A stretch of DNA of 64,000 bases from assembly GCA_028288365.1 (NCBI GenBank), contig JAQBNU010000098.1, positions 1-64,000 on the forward strand, given 5' to 3'. Of the stretch, positions 36,201-45,923 are shown piece by piece; position 1 is the first letter of the stretch; every line of letters starts with the position of its first letter. A program made the position numbers and the translations under genes. Below the pieces are notes generated by a model. The model did not search any database, was not told where the DNA came from, and saw only the letters and a program-made list of their open reading frames with translations. This stretch comes from Chitinophagaceae bacterium (GTDB lineage: Bacteria; Bacteroidota; Bacteroidia; Cytophagales; Cytophagaceae).

Positions 36201-39200
36201 CAACCTTAGCCTTAAACGATGTGATCACTTGTGTGCTTACGCCTAATTTATCAGGTTGTGGGGCCAGTACTTATACTTCTAACAGTGTCACCAATAAATC
36301 TATTAAGTCTCCTGTAAGTATAGATTTTTATATACAGGGTACGCCTGTTGCGAGTGCATGTAATACAGCAGATGAACAAGTACGTTGGAAGACTTCCGAT
36401 TTTAATAACGTGAAGGCAACAGGTAACAGTCTGATTAAAACACAATCCAATGGAAACTGGGATGGTGGAGCAGCATCGCTTAACACGGTCTCCAATAATG
36501 GTTACTTCCAGTTTACAGCGACAGAAGTCAATACAGCAAGAATGGCTGGTTTGAGTACTACAAATCCGGATGCTAGTTATACAAGTATACAATACGCATT
36601 TTATTTAACGAGTACAGGAAGTTTGCAAATCTATGAGTCCGGTACAAACAAAGGGGCATTCAGCACTTACCTGACCAATGACGTATTGAAAATTTCAGTG
36701 GAAGCCAATACGGTGAAGTATTATCAAAACGGAAACTTATTATACATAAGTACTGTGGCGCCTGTATTGCCTTTATTGGTGGATGTATCCATCAATTATA
36801 CAGGAGGTACCATTACCAATGCTATTGTCTCTAATTTCAATACGGGTACATTCACTGCAACAGCTACCAATGCTGGTGCCAGCCCGACATATCAATGGCA
36901 ATTAAACGGAACAAACGTCGGAACAAACAGTGCTACGTATACCAACACATCATTAAATACTAATGACGTATTAACGTGTACACTTAATCCGAATCTAGCA
37001 GGATGTACAGGAACAGTTTACACCTCTAATACGATTACTAATAAAACGGTAACAGCTCCTTCCAGCATAGATTTCTATGTGACGGGTACTGCTGTTGCTA
37101 CAGCTTGCAACATTCTTGTAGAGCAGGTGAAATGGAAATCATCCGATTTAACTAACGTTACAGCGTCTACCAATAACCTTACAAAATTACAATCTAATGG
37201 CAACTGGGATGGCGGTGCGGCCTCATGGAACGCAGTAAGCAATAATGGATACCTGGCGTTCAACTTAGGAGAAACCACCAATTATAAAGCGATTGGTTTG
37301 AGCAATACCAATGCAGATGCCAACTATACATCTATTCAATATGGCTTCTACCTAACCAATACCGGAAGTTTACAGATTGTTGAATCAGGAACAAACAGAG
37401 GTGCGTTCTCTTCTTATACAATAAGTGATACCTTGAGAATATCAGTAGAATCATCTGTTGTTAAGTATTATCAAAATTCGACCTTACTCTACGTAAGCAC
37501 AGTGGCGCCTACTTTGCCGCTTTTAGTGGATGTTTCTATTTATAATAGCAATGCCACAATAAAAAATGTAACAGTTAATAATTACAATGCTGGCTCATTT
37601 ACCGCAGCTGCTACCAATGCAGGTGCTTCACCAACTTATCAATGGAAATTAAATGGAACCAATGTTGGTACCAATAGTTCTACCTATACCAATGCGGCAT
37701 TAGCCAACAATGACATTGTTACTTGTGTGTTGACTCCAAGTCTGGGTGGTTGTACTACGTCTACCTATGCATCTAATAGTAGCACGAATAAGACGGCTCC
37801 GATTCCAACCAATGTAGATTTCTATGTCCGCGGAAATGTTGGAGCTTCTACCTGTAATAGCATAGCAGAAGAGCAGGTGAAATGGAAAATAACGGATTTA
37901 ACAAGCAATGTTGTTTCGTCTACCAATAACCTCAACAAAATACAATCGGGTGGCAACTGGGACGGTGGTGCGGCATCGTGGAACACGGTAAGCAACAATG
38001 GTTACTTCCAGTTTACTGCAACAGAAACATCGACTGCAAGAATGGGAGGATTGAGTGCTACGAATGCAGATGCCAATTTTACAAGTATTCAGTATGCCAT
38101 TTACCTTACCAATGCAGGTGCTGTGCAGATTTATGAATCTGGTTCTGGTAGAGGTACTTTCGGTACGTATGTTTCTGGTGACGTCATGAAAGTTGCGGTT
38201 GAATCGAATGTTGTAAAATATTATAGAAACAGTGTGCTGTTGTACGTCAGTGCTGTTGTACCAACTCTTCCTTTATTGGTCGATGTGTCTATCAATAGTA
38301 CGAACGGTACCATCACGAATGCTGTGGTTGGCAACTTCACGACAAACACATTTACTGCTGCAGCAACGAATGCCGGTGCATCTCCTTCTTACCAATGGAA
38401 GTTGAATGGTGGCAATGTAGGAACGAACAGCAGTACCTATACAAACACGGCATTGAATGTTGGCGACCTTGTTACGTGTGTGTTGACAACCAATACAGCA
38501 GGTTGTGGTTCACTTTCATACACTTCTAATATTGTTACTGAAAAATTAGGACCGGTTCCTACCAACCTTGATTTCTATATTAAAGGTACACCTGTCGTTA
38601 CTTCTTGTAACCTTGCTGAAGAGCAAGTGAAATGGAAAATAACAGATGTAAGTGCAACGGTGCAGGCCACTACAAATAATTTGTACAAATCTACTTCTAA
38701 CAATGCCTGGGATGGCGGTGCGGCATCGTGGAACACGGTAAGCAACAATGGATTTTTACAATTTACCGCTAGTGAAACCAATAAGTCCAGAGTGGTTGGT
38801 TTGAGTACAACCAATGTTGACGCAAACTATACGAGTATACAATACGGTGTTTACTTGCTTAGCACAGCAGCACTACAAGTGGTAGAATCAGGAACGAACC
38901 GCGGTTCGTTTGGCACTTATGCAGCCAATGATGTATTCAAAGTTTCGGTAGAAACTAACATTGTAAAATACTATAAGAATGGTACAGTGTTCTATACAAG
39001 TGCAGTAGTACCGGTTCTGCCTTTGCTTGTTGATGTCTCTATTTTTCATACCGGAGGAACGGTTACAAATGCGTTAGTTTCGAATTACAATGCGGGTACA
39101 TTCACAGCTGCAGCAGTCAATGCAGGTGCGTCACCTTCCTACCAATGGCAGTTGAATGGTAATAACGTAGGTACAAATAGTACGACTTATACAAATGCTT

Positions 39201-42200
39201 CACTTAGCATCAGCGATGTTGTTACTTGTATTCTTACACCTAATCTTGCGGGTTGTGCACTTCCAACAGTCAATTCAAATGTGATTACCAACCGATCTAC
39301 TGCTGCTCCTGCTGCGGTAGAATTTTACATTCTAGGCACAGCATCTGCTTCGGCTTGCGCTATAGCGGAGGAACAAGTAAGATGGAAAGTTTCGGATTTG
39401 GTAAACGTTGTGGCTACAGGAAACAGCCTGAATAAAACTACTTCAAACGGCAGCTGGAATGGTGGTGCTGCTTCCTGGAACATGGTCTCCAATAATGGTT
39501 ACCTGCAATTCACGGCTACCGAAACCAATAAATACAGAATGATTGGATTGAGCACTACCAATGCAGATGCCAATTATACTTCTATACAATATGCCATTTA
39601 CCTTCAGGCAAGCGGAAGCATTCACATTTTTGAATCAGGTGTGGACAAAGGCGCGTTCACGACTTATTCTACTAACGATGTATTCAGAGTGGCCGTCGAA
39701 TCATCAGTTGTGAAATACTATAAAAACGGCACGCTGCTTTATATCAGTACTGTTGCTCCTGTATTACCGATGTTGGTGGATGTATCTATTTATAATACCG
39801 GTGGCACGGTTACGAATGCCGTGGTTGGTAACCTCAATGTTGGAAGCTTCACGGCCACCGCTTTGAATGCCGGTACCAATCCTATTTATCAATGGAAAGT
39901 CAACGGTACAAACGTAGGAACCAGCAGCACGACTTATTCCAATACTGCGTTAGTCGCTAATGATGTAGTTACTTGTGTGCTTACTCCTGACTTAGGTACT
40001 TGCAGTCTTACCAACTATACATCGAATACCATCACAGATAAAACAATAACGACATCTACAGGCAGCGATTTTTATATTCAAGGTACTGCTTCTGTATCCG
40101 CTTGTAATAGTGCCGAAGAGCAGGTCATCTGGAAAACAAGTGATTTGAATAATACACAAGCTACCACTAACAACCTGAGTAAAATACAATCCGGCGGAAA
40201 CTGGGACGGAGGAGCAGCATCTTGGAATACGGTAAAAGACAATGGATACTTCCAGTTCACTGCGACAGAAGTCAACAAATCCAGAATGGCTGGGTTAAGT
40301 ACGACCAATGCAGATGCCAGTTATACAAGTATTCAATACGCCTACTACTTAGTCAATAATAGTACGGTGCAGATTTATGAATCTGGAAACTACAAAGGAT
40401 CATTTGGTACATATATTACAGGAGATGTATTTAAAATTGCGCTTGAAGCATCGGTTGTAAAATATTATCAGAATGGAAATTTGATGTACATCAGTACGGT
40501 CGCTCCTGTATTGCCTATGCTGGTGGATGTTTCCATCAACTCTACTGGTGGAACGATTACGAATGCTGTAGTTTCGAATTACAATGTGGGAACCTTTACA
40601 GCCACAGCTACGAATGTAGGAGCGTCTCCTGTCTATCAATGGAAATTGAATGGAACAAATGTTGGAACGAACAGTAACACCTATACAAATACGGCGTTGA
40701 GCAACGGAGATGTGGTGACATGCTCGTTAGTCCCAAATCTTGGCGGATGTACTACAACAAATTACACCTCTAATTCTATTACGAATAGAGCATTGTCTGC
40801 ACCAGTAGGAATAGATTTTTATATACAAGGTGTAGTAGCGACTTCCGCATGTAATACGGCTGAAGAACAAGTGAAGTGGAAAACATCAGACTTTAGCAAC
40901 GTTCAAGCTTCTGGAAATAACCTCAATAAAATTCAATCTAACAGTAGTTGGGATGGTGGTGCTGCTTCCTGGAATACAGTAAGTAATAATGGTTACTTCC
41001 AATTCACAGCTACTGAAATCAATAAATACAGAGCAGTTGGTTTGAGCACTACCAATGCCAATGCTAACTACACCAGTATACAATATGCCTTTTACCTGAC
41101 CAGTAGCGGTACTGTTCAAATTCAAGAATCAGGCAATTACAGAGGCTCTTTTGGTACCTATGCAACCAACGACCTATTTAAAGTAGCAGTGGAAGCGGGT
41201 GTAGTGAAATATTATAAAAACGGAGTGCTTCTGTACATCAGTACCATCGCTCCTACATTACCAATGCTGGTGGATGTTTCTATTTATAATACAGGAGGAA
41301 CAGTAACTAATGCCATTGTTTCTAATTATAACGCCGGATCTTTTGCAGCAATAGCAACGAATGCAGGTCCTTCTCCTTCTTATCAGTGGAAAGTGAACGG
41401 CACGAATGTAGGGACAAGTAGCACTTATACCAATACAGCGTTGAATCCAAACGATGTGCTGACGTGTACACTCTCTCCGAATTTAGGAGGTTGCAGTACG
41501 ACTATATATACTTCAAATAGCATCACGGATAAAGTAATCACCAACCCGACGAATCTTGATTTCTATATTCAGGGTGTAGTGGCTACAGCAGCGTGTAACA
41601 CAGTAGACGAGCAAGTGAAATGGAAAATTTCAGACTTGTCGAATGTTCAGGCTAGTACTAACAACCTGAGTAAAATTCAATCGAATGGAAACTGGGACGG
41701 AGGTGCTGCTTCTTGGAACACCGTAAGCAACAACGGTTACTTGCAGTTTACTGCCACAGAAACAAATGAAGCGAGAGTGATTGGCTTAAGTACGACCAAT
41801 GCCGACGCCAATTATACAACGATACAATATGCTATCTATTTATTGAGTAACAGCACGGTTCAGATTCAAGAATCAGGAACGAGCCGTGGGACAATGAGCA
41901 CCTACGTTACCGGCGATGTATTTAAAGTAGCAGTAGAAGCAGGAGTGATTAAGTATTACCAAAATACGAATCTGTTATACACGAGTAGTATCGCACCAAC
42001 ACTACCATTGTTGGTTGATGTTTCGATCAATAACGTCGGAGGTACCGTTACAAATGCGATTGTGTCAAATTACAATACAGGTACATTCTCAGCTACATCT
42101 ATAAATGCAGGTGCTTCTCCTTCGTATCAGTGGAAATTGAATGGAACGAATGTTGGTACCAACAGCAGTACTTATTCTAACGTGGCGTTAAATGCAAACG

Positions 42201-45200
42201 ATATTATTACGTGTGTGTTGACTCCTAATCTCGCAGGTTGTAACGCGACTACATATACCTCAAACTCTTTGACCAACAAACAGGTTCCTGCACCATATAA
42301 TTTTGATTTTTATATTCTGGGAACAGTTGCTACGTCTGCTTGTAACACGGCTGACGAGCAAGTGAAATGGAAAGTGTCTGACCTCAACTATGTGGTAGCA
42401 ACTGGAAATAGTCTTTCGAAAACTCAATCGAATGGAAACTGGGATGGCGGAGCCGCTTCATGGAATACGGTCTCTAATAACGGTTATTTCCAATTCTCTA
42501 CATCAGAAGTGAACACTGCAAAAATGGTTGGATTAAGTACAACCAATGTCAATTCCAGTTATACTACTATTCAATATTGTTTTTACCTAGCCAATAACAG
42601 CGCATTGAGTATTTGGGAATCAGGCACCAACCGCGGCTCTTTCGGTAACTATGCCAGTACAGATGCATTTAAAATTTCGGTAGAGGCAAACGTGGTAAAA
42701 TATTATAAAAATAACGTATTGCTTTACATTAGTACGGTTACTCCAGTTTTACCTTTGCTTGCAGATGTATCTATTTATAATGTAGGAGGAACAGTAACTA
42801 ATGCAGTAGTATCAAACTATAACACGGGTACCTTTACTGCAACAGCAGTTAATGCAGGTGCTTCTCCGAGTTATCAATGGAAATTAAATGGTGTAAATGT
42901 TGGTACGAACAGCAATACGTACACTAATACTACACTGGGTAGCAATGATGTGATTACTTGCGCCTTCACACCATCTCTTAGTGGCTGTAATACGGCTTCT
43001 TATATTTCTAACAGTATTACGAATATGACAGTAGGTAATCCTGTAGGAATAGACTTTTATGTTTTAGGTTCCGTTGTTAGTTCTTCCTGTTCTACGTCAG
43101 ATGAACAAGTAAGATGGAAAACCTCCGATTATCAAAACGTACAAGGTAATGGTAATAACCTTACGAAGGTACAATCGGATGCCGTTTGGAATGGTGGAGC
43201 GGCTTCATGGAATACAGTAAGTAACAATGGCTACTTTCAGTTTACAGCTTCCGAAACAAATAAACACAGAGTAGTTGGATTGAGCTCTTCAAATGCCAAT
43301 TCTAATTACACAAGTATCCAGTATGCCTTTTATCTTGTCAACACTGGATTGATACAAATCTATGAATCGGGAGTTTCACGTGGTACTTTTGGAGCATATC
43401 TAACGAACGATATTTTAAAAATTGCTGTGCAGTCAGGTGTTGTTAAATATTACCGAAACGGAAACTTGTTATATACAAGTGCTGTCGCACCAACATTGCC
43501 TTTATTGGTAGATGTTTCTATATATTCTCTGGGTGGAACAATCACCAATGCGATTGTTTCCAATCTTAGCTCAGGAACATTTAATGCGACAGCTAACAAT
43601 GCCGGTGCATCACCCACTTTTCAATGGAAATTAAACGGAACAAATGTTGGTACGAATAGCAACACATACAGCAATGCTTCTTTGACAAATAATGATGTTG
43701 TTTCATGTGTATTGACTCCGAACCTACCTGGTTGTAGTGCGGCTACTTATACTTCTAATACCACTACCTACAGAGCGACCACTATCACTACGCAACCATT
43801 GACACAGTCAATTTGTACAGGTGGGTCTGCAACCTTGAACGTAGTGGCAACAGGTAATAGTTTGAATTACCAATGGAGAAAAAATGGTGTTAACATTGTA
43901 GGTGCCACGACTTCTACTTTTGCCATTGCAGGTGCTACCGCTGCCAATGCTGGTAACTATGATGTCATTGTAAACACAGGCGGTTGTACAAGTAACGTGG
44001 CTGCGATTACCGTGTCAACGTTGAACCAATGGTCTGGTGCTACCAGCGCTGCTTGGGCCAATACTGCCAACTGGAGCTGTGGTATTATTCCAAATGCAGC
44101 AACAGACGTTATTGTTCCTTCAGCAGCGTTGAATATGCCATTGATTACTACCAGTGTCAATGCAAACAACCTGACGATAAATACATCGGGTACATTAACG
44201 AATACATCGGGTACATTGAACCTCTATAGTAATTTGGTGAACAACGGTACTTACACTGACAACGGTACAACAGCTTTTGTGGGTACTACCGCACAGAGTA
44301 TAACAGGAGCTACCAATTTCAATAACCTGACGTTAAACAATGCTGCCGGGCTTACACTAAACAATGCCAGTACAGTGAAAGGGGTACTCACCTTGACGAA
44401 CGGAACATTCACTACAAATAATAACCTCAACGTTGATTTGTACTGGGGCGCTATAGCCGGTACGGGTGCAGGGACGACAACCGGTAACATTCGTTTCTTC
44501 AAAATTATCTATGGTAACGGATACCATTACATCTCTTCTCCTCTTCCTGGTAGAACGGCTGCAGACTGGGATGATAACGTAACCATCAAGTTTGGTGCCA
44601 ACAGCAACTTGTATTCCTACAACGAAACATTGCCTGATACAAACATGAAAGTAGGATGGACTCCTGTGACATCTACTTCTACTGCCTTGCAAACCATGAC
44701 AGGTTATGCGTTGTACTTCAAGTTATACAATACGGTATTGGATGTGAGTGGACCTTATACACACAATCCTGGAACGTTAACCAGTGTAACGTTGACCAAT
44801 ACTAAATCTACTACACCATTCTTCAAACCTGCATCTGACGGTTGGAACCATATCGGTAACCCTTATCCTACTACATTGGATTGGAGCGCTGCAGGCTGGA
44901 CGAAAACAGGTATTGACAACGCAGTATATTATTGGGATTCACATGCCTTAAGGTTTGCGTCGTATGTTTCTGGTGTGGGTAATAACGGCGGAACACAATA
45001 TATTCCTTCTATGCAGGGCTTCTTTGTAAAAGTAACAACCTCTGGAGGTACAGGTTCTCTTGCTATGACCAACAGTGTGCGTACTACACCTACAAACAAA
45101 GATGTATGGAGAACATCGTCAGAAGATCATATTCTTCGCTTGACGACATCAAGCTCAACGTTCGACGATGAAACAATCATCCGATTCATGGACGACGCTA

Positions 45201-45817
45201 CTGATACCTTAGATAGTCAATACGATGCCTATAAGTTGATGAACGGCGGACAAACGCCTTCATTCTATAGTTATTACAACGCGAATGAGTACGCCATTAA
45301 TAGTTTACCTTCGATCGCTATCGATAGAACAATTCCGTTGAAACTGAATACCGCTTTCAATGGCAGCTATACCTTCACAGCGGACTTAACTGGATTTGAA
45401 GATGTAGATTCTATCCTCTTTATAGATCAGGCACAGAATGTAAGGCAGGATCTTAAAATCAATCCAACATACACTGTAGATCTGATCACAGGCAACATCG
45501 CCAATAGGTTCTTTATCAATTATAAAAACCAACCAGATGTAGTCACAGGGGATACGCCTTCTAGCCAATCGTCTGGGATAGATGTCTTCGGATTGGAACA
45601 AAAAGTGACGGTGAAGTTCAACGATACAAAAATCGGCAATGCTGACATCAGGATATTCGACATAAAAGGTAATGCAGTATATGCTCTTAAAAATCAAAAC
45701 GTATCTTCTGGTCTCGTGGAAATTAATCTTCCAACGATAAGCACCGGTGTGTATGTCGTGAAAATTGAATCCGGCCAAGCTTCCAAAACACAGGAAGTCA
45801 TCTTGATGGCAAAATAA
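30239..45817 (+). CDS. Giant T9SS-secreted repeat protein, 18 lectin-like/Ig-like units
   Basis: 5192 residues. Signal peptide about 1-34 (ending SALGQ). Then 18 units, each 248-251 residues: a beta-sandwich-like half with NWDGGAASWNTVSNNGY, IYESG, GTFGTY, VVKYYQNGNLLYIS and PTLPLLVDVSI, resembling jelly-roll/ConA-like surface domains; and an Ig-like half (YQWKLNGTNVGTNS, then TCVLTPN--GC). Units end near residue 4520. An Ig-like domain (ITTQPLTQSICTGG onward), a beta-helical segment with NLYSNLVNNGTYTDNG, a YHYISSP domain and a T9SS type A tail (from about 5115) follow. The start is ATG 30239; a TTG 18 bases upstream is less likely. Likely a surface adhesin or matrix protein; ligand unknown. 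No T9SS partner gene is adjacent. Confidence 0.92.
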   Translation: MKISNYLITNVKYCFAFILSFLFFIQQSALGQCNFTVSPSASSYGCYTTLEDVVWSSVVNTTASANDLSKTSGGSAWNGGAFSTASVYNNGYVETVVSEVNTARAIGLSNTNPDATNTSILFAVYLRSDGTLEVDESGTSRGNFGGYNSGDTIRVKVERGRIKYYKNSTLLYVSNLTPTLPLFVDNSINTTAGTLKKVVIGNLSNGSFKATAAAPGAGTGPTYQWKLNGSNVGTNSATYSNTALALNDVLTCVLTPGSGACSASPATSNNVKIKFKTSFNYGDFYITTSPSVSACNEAVAEVVWDSLSTNLNVAGNSLTKIQSNGNWDGGAASLNTVSNNGYFQFTALETTKLRAAGLSTTNANSNYTTIQYAFYLSAAGALQIYETGVSKGTFGTYTTGDLLKVAVQGGVVKYYQNGNLLYISASAPTLPLLVDVSINNSAGTISNALISNYSTGVFNAVATSAGSSPVYQWKLNGSNVGTNSSTYSNASLNSNDVVTCLLTPNLVGCATSTYSANNITYKSIPVSSSNIEFYVQGTPATSACFAGEEQVRWKASDLNYVIASTNNLSKFQSNGNWDGGAASWNTVSNNGYFQFTATETNTLRAAGLSTANANANFNTIQYAFYLTAAGAVQIQESGTNRGTFGTYIGGDIFKITVESSLVKYYQNGNLLYISTVAPTLPLLVDVSINSINGTITGALVSNYSSGTYTATATNAGPSPTYQWQLNGSNVGTNSITYTNTSMVLGDDITCILTPNITGCSTSSNITSNSVVNKAVTVSSSIEFYIQGLVASSACSSPEEQVRWKNSDLNFVQSNGNNLIKIQSDGNWDGGAASWNTVSNNGYLQFTATETNKSRMVGLSTTNTNSNFTSIQYAIYLLNSGAIQIYESGTGRGGFGTYASNDVFRVAVDNNVVKYYQNGNLLYISAVAPTLPLLVDVSINNSGGTVTNAVVANYNVGSFAATAINAGSTPSYQWQVNGSNVGTNSATYTNVSLNVNDIVMCILTPSLAGCVGTTTYASNSITNKALSTPSTIDFYIQGTTSTAACNIAEEQVKWKTSDFNYVVVTSGNNLSKFQSNGNWDGGAASWNTVADNGYLQFTATEINTFRAIGLSTTNANNNYTSIQYAFYLNNSGGVQITESGTNRGTFGTYNTNDVFAITVEAGVVKYYQNTALLYISNITPTLPMLVDVSLYNTGATIANAVVGNYSTGSFIASATNAGASPSYQWKLNGSNVGTNIATYTNTGLAVNDVVTCVLTPNLGGCTSTTYNSNTITNKTLVNSTNLEFYIQGTAATAACNTTDEEVRWKLSDLSNVQASGNDLTKIQSDGNWDGGAASWNMVANNGYLQFTAAETTKGRMIGLSTTNANSNYTSIQYAFYLLSNSTIQIYESGNSQASPGSYNTGDIFKITVENNIVKYYQNGTLLYTSSTPPTLPMLVDVSIKNAGGTVLDAFVSNYNVGVFTATATNAGTSPAYQWQLNGANVGTNSATYTNTALNNSDVVSCILTPNIIGCTGKQYVSNNIINKSIAAPANLEFYIQSTVATSACSIGEEQVKWKVSDFNYVTGSNNNLVKVQSDGNWDGGAASWNTVANNGYFQFTASETNTSRMGGLSTTNTNSSYTSIQYAFYLLNTGSLQIYESGTSRGTFGTYTTNDIFKISVEAGVVKYYQNGNLLYISGVTPTLPMLVDISIKNVGGTITNALVGNYSSGTYTATALNAGATPSYQWKLNGANVGTNSASYTNAALAINDVLSCTLVPNLPGCGTALYSSNNITNKSTSASSSIEFYVQGTPTVSACLTAEEQVRWKVSDLNNVQASGNSLSKVQSNGNWDGGAASWNTVSNNGYFKFIASETNKSRMAGLSTTNADANYTSIQYAFYLVNTGSLGIYESGTSKGTFGTYNTNDTLQISVEASVVKYYQNGNLLYISSVAPTLPMLVDVSINGISGTITNAVVSNYNNGSFTATATNAGVTPAYQWKLNGTNVGTNSSTYTNTTLALNDVITCVLTPNLSGCGASTYTSNSVTNKSIKSPVSIDFYIQGTPVASACNTADEQVRWKTSDFNNVKATGNSLIKTQSNGNWDGGAASLNTVSNNGYFQFTATEVNTARMAGLSTTNPDASYTSIQYAFYLTSTGSLQIYESGTNKGAFSTYLTNDVLKISVEANTVKYYQNGNLLYISTVAPVLPLLVDVSINYTGGTITNAIVSNFNTGTFTATATNAGASPTYQWQLNGTNVGTNSATYTNTSLNTNDVLTCTLNPNLAGCTGTVYTSNTITNKTVTAPSSIDFYVTGTAVATACNILVEQVKWKSSDLTNVTASTNNLTKLQSNGNWDGGAASWNAVSNNGYLAFNLGETTNYKAIGLSNTNADANYTSIQYGFYLTNTGSLQIVESGTNRGAFSSYTISDTLRISVESSVVKYYQNSTLLYVSTVAPTLPLLVDVSIYNSNATIKNVTVNNYNAGSFTAAATNAGASPTYQWKLNGTNVGTNSSTYTNAALANNDIVTCVLTPSLGGCTTSTYASNSSTNKTAPIPTNVDFYVRGNVGASTCNSIAEEQVKWKITDLTSNVVSSTNNLNKIQSGGNWDGGAASWNTVSNNGYFQFTATETSTARMGGLSATNADANFTSIQYAIYLTNAGAVQIYESGSGRGTFGTYVSGDVMKVAVESNVVKYYRNSVLLYVSAVVPTLPLLVDVSINSTNGTITNAVVGNFTTNTFTAAATNAGASPSYQWKLNGGNVGTNSSTYTNTALNVGDLVTCVLTTNTAGCGSLSYTSNIVTEKLGPVPTNLDFYIKGTPVVTSCNLAEEQVKWKITDVSATVQATTNNLYKSTSNNAWDGGAASWNTVSNNGFLQFTASETNKSRVVGLSTTNVDANYTSIQYGVYLLSTAALQVVESGTNRGSFGTYAANDVFKVSVETNIVKYYKNGTVFYTSAVVPVLPLLVDVSIFHTGGTVTNALVSNYNAGTFTAAAVNAGASPSYQWQLNGNNVGTNSTTYTNASLSISDVVTCILTPNLAGCALPTVNSNVITNRSTAAPAAVEFYILGTASASACAIAEEQVRWKVSDLVNVVATGNSLNKTTSNGSWNGGAASWNMVSNNGYLQFTATETNKYRMIGLSTTNADANYTSIQYAIYLQASGSIHIFESGVDKGAFTTYSTNDVFRVAVESSVVKYYKNGTLLYISTVAPVLPMLVDVSIYNTGGTVTNAVVGNLNVGSFTATALNAGTNPIYQWKVNGTNVGTSSTTYSNTALVANDVVTCVLTPDLGTCSLTNYTSNTITDKTITTSTGSDFYIQGTASVSACNSAEEQVIWKTSDLNNTQATTNNLSKIQSGGNWDGGAASWNTVKDNGYFQFTATEVNKSRMAGLSTTNADASYTSIQYAYYLVNNSTVQIYESGNYKGSFGTYITGDVFKIALEASVVKYYQNGNLMYISTVAPVLPMLVDVSINSTGGTITNAVVSNYNVGTFTATATNVGASPVYQWKLNGTNVGTNSNTYTNTALSNGDVVTCSLVPNLGGCTTTNYTSNSITNRALSAPVGIDFYIQGVVATSACNTAEEQVKWKTSDFSNVQASGNNLNKIQSNSSWDGGAASWNTVSNNGYFQFTATEINKYRAVGLSTTNANANYTSIQYAFYLTSSGTVQIQESGNYRGSFGTYATNDLFKVAVEAGVVKYYKNGVLLYISTIAPTLPMLVDVSIYNTGGTVTNAIVSNYNAGSFAAIATNAGPSPSYQWKVNGTNVGTSSTYTNTALNPNDVLTCTLSPNLGGCSTTIYTSNSITDKVITNPTNLDFYIQGVVATAACNTVDEQVKWKISDLSNVQASTNNLSKIQSNGNWDGGAASWNTVSNNGYLQFTATETNEARVIGLSTTNADANYTTIQYAIYLLSNSTVQIQESGTSRGTMSTYVTGDVFKVAVEAGVIKYYQNTNLLYTSSIAPTLPLLVDVSINNVGGTVTNAIVSNYNTGTFSATSINAGASPSYQWKLNGTNVGTNSSTYSNVALNANDIITCVLTPNLAGCNATTYTSNSLTNKQVPAPYNFDFYILGTVATSACNTADEQVKWKVSDLNYVVATGNSLSKTQSNGNWDGGAASWNTVSNNGYFQFSTSEVNTAKMVGLSTTNVNSSYTTIQYCFYLANNSALSIWESGTNRGSFGNYASTDAFKISVEANVVKYYKNNVLLYISTVTPVLPLLADVSIYNVGGTVTNAVVSNYNTGTFTATAVNAGASPSYQWKLNGVNVGTNSNTYTNTTLGSNDVITCAFTPSLSGCNTASYISNSITNMTVGNPVGIDFYVLGSVVSSSCSTSDEQVRWKTSDYQNVQGNGNNLTKVQSDAVWNGGAASWNTVSNNGYFQFTASETNKHRVVGLSSSNANSNYTSIQYAFYLVNTGLIQIYESGVSRGTFGAYLTNDILKIAVQSGVVKYYRNGNLLYTSAVAPTLPLLVDVSIYSLGGTITNAIVSNLSSGTFNATANNAGASPTFQWKLNGTNVGTNSNTYSNASLTNNDVVSCVLTPNLPGCSAATYTSNTTTYRATTITTQPLTQSICTGGSATLNVVATGNSLNYQWRKNGVNIVGATTSTFAIAGATAANAGNYDVIVNTGGCTSNVAAITVSTLNQWSGATSAAWANTANWSCGIIPNAATDVIVPSAALNMPLITTSVNANNLTINTSGTLTNTSGTLNLYSNLVNNGTYTDNGTTAFVGTTAQSITGATNFNNLTLNNAAGLTLNNASTVKGVLTLTNGTFTTNNNLNVDLYWGAIAGTGAGTTTGNIRFFKIIYGNGYHYISSPLPGRTAADWDDNVTIKFGANSNLYSYNETLPDTNMKVGWTPVTSTSTALQTMTGYALYFKLYNTVLDVSGPYTHNPGTLTSVTLTNTKSTTPFFKPASDGWNHIGNPYPTTLDWSAAGWTKTGIDNAVYYWDSHALRFASYVSGVGNNGGTQYIPSMQGFFVKVTTSGGTGSLAMTNSVRTTPTNKDVWRTSSEDHILRLTTSSSTFDDETIIRFMDDATDTLDSQYDAYKLMNGGQTPSFYSYYNANEYAINSLPSIAIDRTIPLKLNTAFNGSYTFTADLTGFEDVDSILFIDQAQNVRQDLKINPTYTVDLITGNIANRFFINYKNQPDVVTGDTPSSQSSGIDVFGLEQKVTVKFNDTKIGNADIRIFDIKGNAVYALKNQNVSSGLVEINLPTISTGVYVVKIESGQASKTQEVILMAK
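30338..43799 (+). repeat. 18 in-frame tandem units of about 748 bp
   Basis: Taking the codon before the Phe-Tyr (FY) pair as anchor, units start at 30338, 31085, 31832, 32582, 33332, 34082, 34829, 35576, 36323, 37070, 37817, 38570, 39320, 40067, 40814, 41558, 42305 and 43052. Spacings are 248-251 codons. The first unit is the most divergent (Gly-Cys-Tyr start, no EEQVRWK). Protein similarity is high but synonymous codons differ widely, so units are old and not being homogenised. Confidence 0.95.
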
Positions 45818-45847
45818 AATTCATCGCATCGTTCACCAATTAGTTTC

Positions 45848-45905
45848 ACTTCTTACAAATAAAAAACCCTTGGTTTCTACCAAGGGTTTTTTATTTGTAA
45901 GAAGT
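45848..45905. terminator. 26-bp perfect-stem bidirectional terminator between convergent genes
   Basis: Arms 45848-45873 and 45880-45905 are exact reverse complements with a 6-base loop. The core AAAAAACCCTTGG / CCAAGGGTTTTTT gives U-tracts both ways. It separates the giant gene from the convergent pgi gene. Confidence 0.92.
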
Positions 45906-45923
45906 AGAGTAGATGTTATGTTC

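Noticed and set aside
34424-44692. Many antisense open frames inside the giant gene
   Set aside because: They reflect the repeated codon pattern of the sense strand and have no signals or family resemblance.
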